This document shows, one piece after another, positions 52,983 through 61,301 of a DNA stretch of 64,000 bases. A program made the translations under genes and the position numbers. Source of the stretch: Flavobacterium frigidimaris (GTDB lineage: Bacteria; Bacteroidota; Bacteroidia; Flavobacteriales; Flavobacteriaceae); the NCBI GenBank assembly GCA_900129595.1, contig FQWG01000002.1, positions 124,001-188,000 on the forward strand, in the 5' to 3' direction. Under the pieces are notes generated by a model. The model was not told the DNA's origin. It did not search any database and saw nothing but the letters and a program-made list of their open reading frames with translations. Numbering within the stretch: the stretch's first letter is position 1; every line of letters begins with the position of its first letter.

Positions 52983-55065
52983 TTGCTAATTCTTGAGCTC
53001 TGTATTTTTCTATGGTATCAAAAAATGAAATTCCTTCCTGAATGTATTGTTTTGCAAATGCTTCTGAAGGCTCAGTTTTATTGATTTGATATACTAATTC
53101 TTTGAATGTTACCGGCAATTGAATTTTATCAGTTGTAATGAAAACAGTATCAAATAAATCAACAATTCCTGCGTGATTATTTGTTTTTTCGTTTTCAGAA
53201 AGCAATAACGCTTTTGCACCATTTACAAATCCTGCATAAGCATGGTAAATAGCATCTGACCATTTTCCTTCGTCGAAAGATTCTTGTGCGAATGTCAATT
53301 TGTCTTTGGCTTCTAATAGTAAAGTAGCAACCAAATCAATCACAACACCTGCACATTCTCCAACTCCAACTGCTTTTACGTAGTTATCAGCATTACCCCA
53401 ATCTACAAAATCAGCTTCTGTCAGATTAGTTACGTCTGCGAAAGGTTTTAAAATTTCATAGAAATATTTCTCTCCTTTCAGATCATAATAATTAAGGAAT
53501 TTTTCGCCGTTTGCATTGGCATCAAAATCATTTAAGATAGTACGTAACGCATCCGGCCCTCTACGACTTGGGATTTTGATTACTTTATCTGCAAAACGTC
53601 CTGATCCGTTTCCTAATCTTCCTCCGCCTAATAAAACCTGTAATGCCGGAGCTACTAATTTCCCTGAATTAATTGACATTCCCTGAAAACCAATTGCAGA
53701 CATATTGTGTTGTCCACACGCATTCATACAACCACTAATTTTGATTTCGATTTCGCGGTTGTTCAAATATTGAGGGTATTCTGCATTCAGTACTTTTTCT
53801 AATTCTTCGGCTATTCCCGTACTGCTCGCAATTCCTAAATTACAGGTATCTGTTCCCGGACAAGCTGTAATATCTGCTGTTGAATTGTATCCTAAATCAA
53901 CAAAGTTCAACTTGGCTAATTCCTGATAAAAGAAAGGTAGATTTTCTTCTTTTACGTGACGGATTACAATATTCTGACGCAATGAAAAACGCAGTTCATT
54001 CGCTGCATAATTTTTAATTAAATCAGCCAATAATCTTGCTTTATCAGTATAAAAATCCCCTAATAAAACTTTAATACCAATAGCATAATAACCTGTTTGT
54101 TTTTGTGCAATTACGTTTGATTTTTTCCATGCTTCATAAGCTGCAGCATCTTCAATAGTTACTGAAGGAGCTGTTAATAATGGTTCCGGAATTGGCGCAT
54201 CAAAAGCAGTCGTATCAATTTCATAAGTTTCAAAAGCGATTGCTTTTTTCTCTTTTTCTACCAAATCCATGAAAACATCTCTTCCCATTTCTTTGATTAA
54301 AAATTTCATACGCGCTTTCATTCTTTTTGCACGTTCTCCGTATCTGTCAAAAATACGAATCACACCTTCTGCAGTTGGAATGATTTGGTTTACCGGTACG
54401 AATTCTGCTAACAATTCTGCATGTGCCGGCTGAGATCCTAAACCTCCGCCTAGCATGATTTTGAAACCACGAACGCCATCTACCACTTTTGGAATAAATC
54501 CTAAATCGTGCAAATAACTCAAAGCAGTATCTTCATCAGATGACGAGAACGAAATTTTGAATTTACGTCCCATTTCCTGACAAATTGGGTTTCTTAATAA
54601 ATATTGAAATAAAGCATGTGCATAAGGCGAAACATCAAATGGTTCGTTTACATCTACACCTGCCAATTCGCTTCCTGTAATATTTCTTACGGTATTACCA
54701 CATGCTTCACGCAAGGTAACATCGTCTTTAGCCAAATTTGCCCAAAGTTCCGGAGTTCTGTCTAAACTTACATAGTGAATCTGAATGTCCTGACGTGTTG
54801 TAATGTGCAAACGTCCTGTAGAATACTCATCAGAAACTTTAGTAATACGTACTAATTGCTCGCTCGTTACTTTACCGTAAGGTAACTTGATACGAATCAT
54901 CTGAACGCCTTCCTGACGTTGTCCGTAAATTCCACGCGCTAAACGAAGGCTACGAAAACGTTCATCATCAATTTTTCCTCCACGGAATAAATGAATCTTT
55001 TTTTCTAAATCGATGATCTCTTTCTGAACGATCGGATTTTCTATTTCTGTTCTAAAACTTTCCAT
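52975..55065 (-). CDS. Siroheme sulfite reductase with C-terminal HEPN-like domain
   Basis: 696 residues. Ferredoxin-type nitrite/sulfite reductase core to ~residue 560 with [4Fe-4S]-siroheme cysteines in ACPGTDTCNLG and SGCMNACGQHN. A ~120-residue helical tail (LTFAQESFDEGKWSDAIYHA..AKALLLSENE) resembles HEPN domains and is absent from E. coli CysI/NirB. Given its place among cysDN, cysH and siroheme genes, sulfite rather than nitrite is the likely substrate. Electrons probably come from ferredoxin via the nearby reductase. Confidence 0.93.
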   Translation of the reverse strand: MESFRTEIENPIVQKEIIDLEKKIHLFRGGKIDDERFRSLRLARGIYGQRQEGVQMIRIKLPYGKVTSEQLVRITKVSDEYSTGRLHITTRQDIQIHYVSLDRTPELWANLAKDDVTLREACGNTVRNITGSELAGVDVNEPFDVSPYAHALFQYLLRNPICQEMGRKFKISFSSSDEDTALSYLHDLGFIPKVVDGVRGFKIMLGGGLGSQPAHAELLAEFVPVNQIIPTAEGVIRIFDRYGERAKRMKARMKFLIKEMGRDVFMDLVEKEKKAIAFETYEIDTTAFDAPIPEPLLTAPSVTIEDAAAYEAWKKSNVIAQKQTGYYAIGIKVLLGDFYTDKARLLADLIKNYAANELRFSLRQNIVIRHVKEENLPFFYQELAKLNFVDLGYNSTADITACPGTDTCNLGIASSTGIAEELEKVLNAEYPQYLNNREIEIKISGCMNACGQHNMSAIGFQGMSINSGKLVAPALQVLLGGGRLGNGSGRFADKVIKIPSRRGPDALRTILNDFDANANGEKFLNYYDLKGEKYFYEILKPFADVTNLTEADFVDWGNADNYVKAVGVGECAGVVIDLVATLLLEAKDKLTFAQESFDEGKWSDAIYHAYAGFVNGAKALLLSENEKTNNHAGIVDLFDTVFITTDKIQLPVTFKELVYQINKTEPSEAFAKQYIQEGISFFDTIEKYRAQELANA

Positions 55066-55069
55066 TTTT

Positions 55070-55225
55070 TTTTTGATGCTTTAGGCTTTAAGCTTTAGGC
55101 TATAAGCTTTTTAAACTTTGTATTTTTCTTGCTTCAGGCTTTAGGCAATAGGCTCTAAGCTTCTTGCATGCCTTTTTATACGTTTTTTGCTAAAAGCTTA
55201 CAGCTTATTGCTTATTGCTTACAGC
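55070..55225. repeat. GCTTTAGGCTTTAAGC degenerate repeat array
   Basis: Head-to-tail, imperfect 7-10-mers (GCTTTAGGC, TTTAAGCTTTAGGCTATAAG, TTGCTTATTGCTTACAGC) between cysN and the sulfite reductase gene. Related array at 9692-9770. Confidence 0.7.
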
Positions 55226-55232
55226 AGTAAAA

Positions 55233-56477
55233 CTACCTAATAAATCCAACTCCAGCGGTGGTATTGGTTGCTGCATCAATTAAGATAAAAGCTCCGTTTG
55301 ATTTATTATCATTATAGGCATCAAAATATAATGGCTTGCTTAATTTGATGCTTACTTCTCCTATTTCGTTTATGGCTAATTGCGAAGCTTCTGTCGTTCC
55401 TGAATAATCAGTTGAGATCGTATTTTTGATGCTTTCAACTTTTGCCAAAACTGAATTGGTATTATGCTGTACTATATATTTTGTTCCTGCAACCAGTTTT
55501 TTACTGTCCATCCAGCAAACGGTTGTATTGATTTCTTTTTCAATTTTCGGAAGTTCTGATGATTTCACAATCATATCGCCTCTCGTTACATTGATGTCAT
55601 TTTCTAATTCGATTGTGATCGAAGAACCTGCAACAGCTTCATCAAATGTTTTATCGAAAAAGTGAATTTTTGATACTTTTGATTCGGTTAAAGAAGGTAA
55701 AACTGTTACTGCATCTCCCACTTTAATTGAGTTTCCGTATAATTTTCCTGCGTAACCTCTAAAGTCATGATATTCTTCTGTCTTTGGACGGATAACAGTC
55801 TGAACCGGAAAACGTGCTTTTCCTGTTTCGAAAACATCATCAGCGTCTAATCCTTCTAAATGTTCTAAAACGGTTTGACCAGTGTACCAAGGCATATCTT
55901 TTGACTGATCTACTACGTTTCCGCCATTGATTGCACTTAACGGAATATAACTTACGTTTTGTTCTTTAAAAGTACTTTTAGCATTTAAAGCCTGAAAATC
56001 TGCTTTGATTTTATTGTAAACTTCTTCAGAATAATCAACTAAATCCATTTTATTGATCGCAACAATTACCTCTTTTACTCTCAATAAATTATTGATAAAA
56101 AAGTGACGGTATGTTTGCTCAATTACCCCTTTTCTGGCATCAATTAAAATAATAGAAACCTGAGAAGTCGAAGCTCCTGTAACCATGTTTCTGGTATATT
56201 CTACGTGACCCGGTGTATCGGCAATAATGTAACTTTTCTTTGCAGTCGAAAAATAAATATGTGCAACATCAATCGTGATTCCCTGCTCTCTTTCTGCTAC
56301 CAATCCGTCAGTCGCCAGCGAGAAATCAAGGTAATCATATCCTTTTTGTTTGCTGCTTTTTTCGATTGCTTCTATTTTGTCCGTTGTCAATGATTTTGTA
56401 TCGTACAATAATCTTCCGATCAAAGTACTTTTCCCGTCATCTACACTTCCTGCTGTTGCTATTTTTAAAACTTCCAT
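55233..56477 (-). CDS. cysN: Sulfate adenylyltransferase GTPase subunit
   Basis: 414 residues from the ATG at 56477 (MEVLKIATAGSVDDGKSTLI), the family start. An in-frame reading continues upstream (ISAPFLLGRAGEGL) but that part is the palindromic spacer element and should not be annotated as protein. GTPase motifs: GSVDDGKST, DTPGHVEYTRN, NKMDL; C-terminal EF-Tu-like beta barrels. Drives CysD-catalysed activation of sulfate to APS. Confidence 0.94.
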   Translation of the reverse strand: MEVLKIATAGSVDDGKSTLIGRLLYDTKSLTTDKIEAIEKSSKQKGYDYLDFSLATDGLVAEREQGITIDVAHIYFSTAKKSYIIADTPGHVEYTRNMVTGASTSQVSIILIDARKGVIEQTYRHFFINNLLRVKEVIVAINKMDLVDYSEEVYNKIKADFQALNAKSTFKEQNVSYIPLSAINGGNVVDQSKDMPWYTGQTVLEHLEGLDADDVFETGKARFPVQTVIRPKTEEYHDFRGYAGKLYGNSIKVGDAVTVLPSLTESKVSKIHFFDKTFDEAVAGSSITIELENDINVTRGDMIVKSSELPKIEKEINTTVCWMDSKKLVAGTKYIVQHNTNSVLAKVESIKNTISTDYSGTTEASQLAINEIGEVSIKLSKPLYFDAYNDNKSNGAFILIDAATNTTAGVGFIR

Positions 56478-56478
56478 A

Positions 56479-56590
56479 AGCCCCTCCCCAGCCCTCCCCA
56501 AAAGGAAGGGAGCTGAGATATATTTTAAATTATTACTAGTTTTCGTTTTTCCTAATTTTCCCATTATTCCCCCTTCGGGGGTTAGGGGGC
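56479..56590. mobile_element. Palindromic MITE-like element in cysD-cysN spacer
   Basis: Left end AGCCCCTCCCCAGCCCTCCC (56479-56498) one base from the cysN ATG, right end CCCCCTTCGGGGGTTAGGGG (from ~56570) next to the cysD stop. Same end type and exact stop-to-start placement as the element at 44325-44420. Confidence 0.75.
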
Positions 56591-57496
56591 TTAAAAGTAC
56601 CCTTGTTGTTTTCTTTTCTCCATTGCGGCTTCAGAACGTTTGTCGTCGATTCTGGCTCCTCTTTCAGAAATAGTTGATTCTCTGATTTCTCCAACAACTT
56701 CTTTAATTGTTGCAGCATAAGAATCAACAGCAGCAGTACAAGTCATATCTCCAACGGTTCTGAAACGAACAATTCTTTCTTCGATTTGTTCGTCTTCTTC
56801 CTGATACACAAAAGGAGAATGCGACCAGATCAAACCGTCTCTCAAAAAAACTTTTCTTTTATGTGAAAAATAGATCGATGGAATCTCGATGTGTTCTTTT
56901 TCGATATAACTCCAAACATCTAATTCTGTCCAGTTTGAAATTGGGAAAACACGAACATTTTGACCATTTTCTATTTTTCCGTTCAAAATATCAAATAACT
57001 CCGGACGCTGATTTTTTTCATCCCATTGACCGAAATCATCACGAACTGAAAAAATACGTTCCTTAGCTCTTGCTTTTTCTTCATCACGACGCGCACCACC
57101 AATACAAGCATCAAACTTAAATTCTTCGATAGCATCTAAAAGTGTGATTGTCTGCAAGCTGTTTCTACTGGAATATTTTCCGGTTTCTTCAACTACTTTT
57201 CCTTCATCAATAGCGTCCTGAACATTACGAACAATTAGTTCTAATCCTAATTCCTCAACCAGTTTATCTCTGAAAGCAATTGTTTCAGGAAAATTGTGTC
57301 CCGTATCAACGTGTAAAAGAGGAAACGGAATTTTTGCAGGAAAAAATGCTTTTTGTGCCAAACGCACCAATGTTATAGAATCTTTTCCTCCGGAAAAAAG
57401 TAAAACAGGCTTGTCAAATTGCGAGATTACTTCTCTGAAAATGTATATCGCTTCACTCTCTAAAGCGTTTGTTTTTAATACTGAACTTGAACTCAT
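56591..57496 (-). CDS. cysD: Sulfate adenylyltransferase small subunit
   Basis: 301-residue PP-loop ATP pyrophosphatase: VLLFSGGKDSITLVRLA, HVDTGHNFPE, and the C-terminal MEKRKQQGYF tail typical of CysD. Forms APS from ATP and sulfate with CysN, encoded next. No cysC (APS kinase) was found, consistent with direct APS reduction. Confidence 0.96.
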   Translation of the reverse strand: MSSSSVLKTNALESEAIYIFREVISQFDKPVLLFSGGKDSITLVRLAQKAFFPAKIPFPLLHVDTGHNFPETIAFRDKLVEELGLELIVRNVQDAIDEGKVVEETGKYSSRNSLQTITLLDAIEEFKFDACIGGARRDEEKARAKERIFSVRDDFGQWDEKNQRPELFDILNGKIENGQNVRVFPISNWTELDVWSYIEKEHIEIPSIYFSHKRKVFLRDGLIWSHSPFVYQEEDEQIEERIVRFRTVGDMTCTAAVDSYAATIKEVVGEIRESTISERGARIDDKRSEAAMEKRKQQGYF

Positions 57497-57603
57497 TTGA
57501 TATTTTATTTAATGCTTGACAGTTTTTTAGTTTCAAATCGCTGTGAGTTTGATCTAAAACCTCTAAACTATCGTTATTCTGTGTTTTTTGTTTCTGTCTT
57601 TTT

Positions 57604-57726
57604 CAACGGATTTCAATCCGTTGTTATCATCAATCTCGATAGGGTTAATCCCGAAACCTTGTCGTCTCTTTATCACCACCATCGGGTTAAAACCCAACGC
57701 TACAATATGAACCGTTCCGCCGGAAC
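57604..57726. repeat. Mosaic of short palindromic units in cysH-cysD spacer
   Basis: CAACGGATTTCAATCCGTTG (57604-57623), GGGTTAATCCC (57642-57652), GGGTTAAAACCC (57684-57695) and GTTCCGCCGGAAC (57714-57726). Distinct arms, all short hairpins, spaced 30-40 bp: another REP-type mosaic like 50102-50313. No gene in 57497-57784. Confidence 0.75.
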
Positions 57727-57784
57727 TTTAAATCTATATTCTTTTTTCTTGATTCTATTTCCTTTACTCTATTCTCTTTGCTCT

Positions 57785-58495
57785 TTATTCTTTCTTCGCG
57801 CTGTGCAAACCACATTCTTTATGACTTGATTCCCACCACCATCTTCCGGCTCTAATATCTTCACCAGGGAAAATCGCTCTTGTACATGGTGCACAACCTA
57901 TACTGACGAAGCCTTGTTTGTGCAATGCATTTTGAGGAACATTGTTTTCTGATAAATAGGTTTCAACTTCTTCTAAAGTCCATTTTAATAACGGGTTGAA
58001 CTTTATAATTTCGAAACCTCCGTCGTATTCAAACAACTGCAAGTCGTTTCGATTCTCAGATTGTTCAGCTCGTAAACCTGTAATCCAAACTGAATTTCCT
58101 GCCAAAGCTTTTCTTAATGGAACCACTTTACGAATAAAACAGCATTCTTTTCTATTTTCGACTGAATCATAAAAGCTGTTTGGTCCTTTTTGTTTCAATA
58201 GGTTTTCTACTGACGCTGCTTCAGGAAAATAAACTTCTATTTGTTTTTTGTATTTTTTTAATGTCTTGTGAAAAACATCATAAGTCTCCTGAAACAATCT
58301 CCCCGTGTCTAATGTAAAAATGCTTATATCCTGATTACTTTTTGCAATAAAATCAGTGATTACCTGATCTTCCTGACCAAAAGAAGTCGAGAAGATTACT
58401 TTTCCCGGATATTCATTTGCTATAAAAGCCAGCGTTTCTTCCAGCGAAAAATCTTTTGTTTTATCTAATAATGATTCTATAATCGTCGCACTCAT
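57785..58495 (-). CDS. cysH: Adenylylsulfate (APS) reductase, thioredoxin-dependent
   Basis: 236 residues. PP-loop-type N-terminus (KVIFSTSFGQEDQVI), the paired Cys of the [4Fe-4S] APS reductase signature in KECCFIRK and IGCAPCTR, and the C-terminal ECGLH with the catalytic Cys. The CC/CxxC set marks it as an APS rather than PAPS reductase, matching the absence of cysC. Reduces APS to sulfite for the neighbouring sulfite reductase. Confidence 0.94.
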   Translation of the reverse strand: MSATIIESLLDKTKDFSLEETLAFIANEYPGKVIFSTSFGQEDQVITDFIAKSNQDISIFTLDTGRLFQETYDVFHKTLKKYKKQIEVYFPEAASVENLLKQKGPNSFYDSVENRKECCFIRKVVPLRKALAGNSVWITGLRAEQSENRNDLQLFEYDGGFEIIKFNPLLKWTLEEVETYLSENNVPQNALHKQGFVSIGCAPCTRAIFPGEDIRAGRWWWESSHKECGLHSAKKE

Positions 58496-58514
58496 AATCT
58501 CTTTCTTTCCTTTT

Positions 58515-59435
58515 CTAAAAAATATTTACAATAATTTTAGACAATGTTTTCAAACTCAATAATATAATTAATACTCCAACTGCCACCATCATTGGTTTTC
58601 TCTTGATTCTATTTACCAGATAAGCTCCTAATGGCGCTGCAATTACTCCTCCTAAAATCAAACCTATAATAACCTGCCAACCGTGAATTCCTCCAAAAAG
58701 CATAAAAGTAATTCCACTTGCAAACGAAATCGCAAATTCTGCCGCATTTACAGAACCTATTGTATATCTTGGGTTTCTGCCTCTTCCTAATAATGTAGAA
58801 GTTACAATTGGTCCCCAGCCACCACCGCCAACAGCATCCATAAAACCTCCGAAAGTTGCCAGAATACCTAATTTCTTAGTTTTCTTTTTAACGATTGTTT
58901 TTGTTAATGCTTTTTTAATAATGACAACTGCCAACACAATCATATAAACTGCAATAAATGGCTTTATAACATCTCCATTAATAACATCAGACAATAAATA
59001 AGCGCCGGCAACTGAACCTAAAACTCCCGGAATTAATAAATTCTTTACGAGCTTTTTATTGATATTTCCAAATTTATGATGCGATATCGCTGAAGCTCCT
59101 GTAGTAAACATTTCTGCAACGTGAACTCCTGTGCTACTGATTACTGGCGGAACTCCGTAAGCCAATAAAAACGAAGTTGAAGTCGCCCCATAACCCATTC
59201 CTAAAGTCCCGTCTACCAGTTGAGCAAAAGCTCCAATTGCAAAAAACACTAAAAAATTCTGATCAAATCCCTCAACAAACCCATTCCAGGAAAAATCTGC
59301 ATGATGATTATACATTAGTGTAACTAACAAACCTGCTAATAAAATAACAGGAATTACAACCCATAACTTTGCATTTATTGCGGTATAAGCCTTAATACCA
59401 ATATTATTTATTTTTAATTCTTTTTCCATATTCAT
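58515..59435 (-). CDS. TauE/SafE family permease (sulfite/sulfate type)
   Basis: 306 residues, about eight membrane helices. Landmarks LVDGTLGMGYGATSTSFLLAYGVPP and GGFMDAVGGGGWGPIVTSTLLGRGRNP are family motifs. First gene of the cys run (TauE-cysH-cysD-cysN), so likely handles sulfate entry or sulfite export for this pathway. Exact direction unknown. Confidence 0.9.
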   Translation of the reverse strand: MNMEKELKINNIGIKAYTAINAKLWVVIPVILLAGLLVTLMYNHHADFSWNGFVEGFDQNFLVFFAIGAFAQLVDGTLGMGYGATSTSFLLAYGVPPVISSTGVHVAEMFTTGASAISHHKFGNINKKLVKNLLIPGVLGSVAGAYLLSDVINGDVIKPFIAVYMIVLAVVIIKKALTKTIVKKKTKKLGILATFGGFMDAVGGGGWGPIVTSTLLGRGRNPRYTIGSVNAAEFAISFASGITFMLFGGIHGWQVIIGLILGGVIAAPLGAYLVNRIKRKPMMVAVGVLIILLSLKTLSKIIVNIF

Positions 59436-59490
59436 GGCTTGGTTTTTAGCTTAGAAAACTATTACCCTATCGGCTTAATAGATTACTATG

Positions 59491-59519
59491 CAAAATTAGT
59501 ACTTATTTCTAAATATCAA
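59491..59519 (-). promoter_or_regulatory. Promoter of the sulfate-assimilation run
   Basis: TTG (59517-59519), 18 bp, TAATTTTG (59491-59498) on the minus strand, 56 bp upstream of the TauE-type gene. Confidence 0.7.
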
Positions 59520-59743
59520 AACATTATTCCATTTTTTTACAACTCTAATCCTCTTTTGATCAAGCAAATACCAACTTCAAATAATATAACAAATTGGCTT
59601 CTGAAGTTAAAAATCGTATCAGACTGTATTCCAACAAGATAAAAACTATAATGATATTCATTTGCAAATATAACATTTTAAAGTCTACCAAATCCATAGG
59701 ATTATTATAAAATTGTTCTTATTTTTACAGCAAATTTTTATTC
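59520..59743. other. Divergent spacer between the two TauE/SafE genes
   Basis: AT-rich. No promoter for the plus-strand gene was seen with confidence. No RNA or repeat recognised. Confidence 0.5.
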
Positions 59744-60526
59744 ATGGATTTTCACATAGGTCTTGTAATTGCCGGTTTAGTAGTAGGTTTCGTGGTTGGA
59801 TTAACAGGTGTTGGCGGCGGATCATTAATGACTCCTATTTTGTTATGGTTTGGCATTTCTCCAACAACCGCGGTTGGCACCGATTTACTATATGCTGCTT
59901 TTACGAAAATGGGAGGCGTATTTGTACATCATAAAAAAGGCAATATCAATTGGAAAATTACCGGCTGGCTTACTTTAGGAAGTGTCCCTGCAGCCTTGTT
60001 GACTTTATGGATATTAAACAGCATCAAAACGGATATCTCGACCATCAATGCGGTTATAAAATACAGCCTGGGATGGGCATTGCTTTTTACCTCAATTGCC
60101 ATTTTATTCAAAAAGAGATTATTAGTATACTCTCAAAAACATGCCGGCGATAAATTTCATAGCGAAAGCCATACTCAAAACATGCTGACTATCGGGATTG
60201 GTGTGTTGTTGGGTGCAACCGTAACATTAACTTCTATTGGTGCCGGAGCATTAGGTACCGTTACTTTATTTTTCCTGTATCCGCTTTTACCAACACCTCG
60301 TTTGGTGGGAACTGAGATCGCACATGCCGTTCCTTTGACTCTTGTTGCAGGAATTGGACACGCCTCAATGGGAAATTTAGATTTAATTTTATTAGGTCAG
60401 CTATTATTAGGATCGCTTCCGGGAATTTTTGTTGGGAGCATGTTAAGCGGAAAAGTACCTGATGCTTTCCTTAGAAACGCTATTGCGATAATGCTTTTCT
60501 TAGCGGGATATAAATTGATTTTTTAA
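59744..60526 (+). CDS. Second TauE/SafE family permease
   Basis: 260 residues, about eight membrane helices, with GLTGVGGGSLMTPILLWFGISP and ATVTLTSIGAGALGTVTLFFL, both hallmark repeats. Divergent from the first TauE gene. The pair may cover uptake and efflux of sulfur oxyanions. Confidence 0.9.
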   Translation: MDFHIGLVIAGLVVGFVVGLTGVGGGSLMTPILLWFGISPTTAVGTDLLYAAFTKMGGVFVHHKKGNINWKITGWLTLGSVPAALLTLWILNSIKTDISTINAVIKYSLGWALLFTSIAILFKKRLLVYSQKHAGDKFHSESHTQNMLTIGIGVLLGATVTLTSIGAGALGTVTLFFLYPLLPTPRLVGTEIAHAVPLTLVAGIGHASMGNLDLILLGQLLLGSLPGIFVGSMLSGKVPDAFLRNAIAIMLFLAGYKLIF

Positions 60527-60636
60527 TTTCTCCACCATATAAGTTATATAAGTTCATTTAATATAAGCTTATAAAACTACCTGTATAAAGCAAAAATTAT
60601 ATTGCCTTATATGACTAATATGTTTTTAAATTTTCT

Positions 60637-61047
60637 TTAAAACGCAATATCTGCCAAAGAATTACTTTCTAATATTTTTAAAGTATTGTCACGAACTTCC
60701 ATCATTAGACGTCTTGCTGCACAAGTAGTTTCGTCATCGCAATCATCGCATCTTTCATAAAAATTATGACTGGCACATGGCAACAATGCAATTGGACCTT
60801 CAAGAATACGGTAGACTTTTGCCATACTAATATCCTTTGGGTCTTTTATCAAATAATAACCTCCGCCTTTTCCTTTTTTGGCTCCCAGGAAACCGGAATT
60901 TCTAAGCAATAACAATATGCTTTCTAAGAATTTTATCGAAATATGTTCGCTTTTAGCAATTTCGGCAATCTGTACAGGTTCATTATTTTCACGTCTGGCT
61001 AAATAAGTTAAAGCTTTAATTCCGTATTTTGTTTTCTTTGAAAGCAC
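60637..61047 (-). CDS. Rrf2 family transcriptional regulator
   Basis: 136 residues: N-terminal winged helix (LSKKTKYGIKALTYLA, ISIKFLESILLLLRNSGFLGAKKGKGGGYYL) and a cysteine cluster (CASHNFYERCDDC, later TTCAARR) that may bind an iron-sulfur cluster, like IscR. GTG start at 61047. Lies between the cys run and the MetZ-like gene and probably controls sulfur genes; regulation inferred from position. Confidence 0.9.
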   Translation of the reverse strand: MLSKKTKYGIKALTYLARRENNEPVQIAEIAKSEHISIKFLESILLLLRNSGFLGAKKGKGGGYYLIKDPKDISMAKVYRILEGPIALLPCASHNFYERCDDCDDETTCAARRLMMEVRDNTLKILESNSLADIAF

Positions 61048-61206
61048 TTATATATATTTTAGATTGTAGCATGCAGATTTTAGATTTATTTCTAAAATTA
61101 CAAACTTCATATTTTTCTGCAACAAAAATAAGCTTTTTGAATGAGAAAAATAACACAATCAAAAACTAAGTTCTACTAAATTAGTATAGTTTAAATAAAT
61201 CCAAAT

Positions 61207-61254
61207 AAAAAAGGCTTTTTAACTGTAGACAAACTACAGTCAAAAAGCCTTTTT
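61207..61254. terminator. Terminator between MetZ-like gene and Rrf2 gene
   Basis: 22-bp near-perfect stem (AAAAAAGGCTTTTTAACTGTAG and complement, one G-U) with a 5-base loop and T/A runs on both sides. Confidence 0.92.
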
Positions 61255-61301
61255 CTAATCTATTACCAACATTTGATCTAAAAATCAAATATCTAATTTA
61301 T

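Noticed and set aside
56478..56564. Extended CysN start at 56564
   Set aside because: The extra residues are a translation of the palindromic spacer element. The family start MEVLKIATAG is at 56477.
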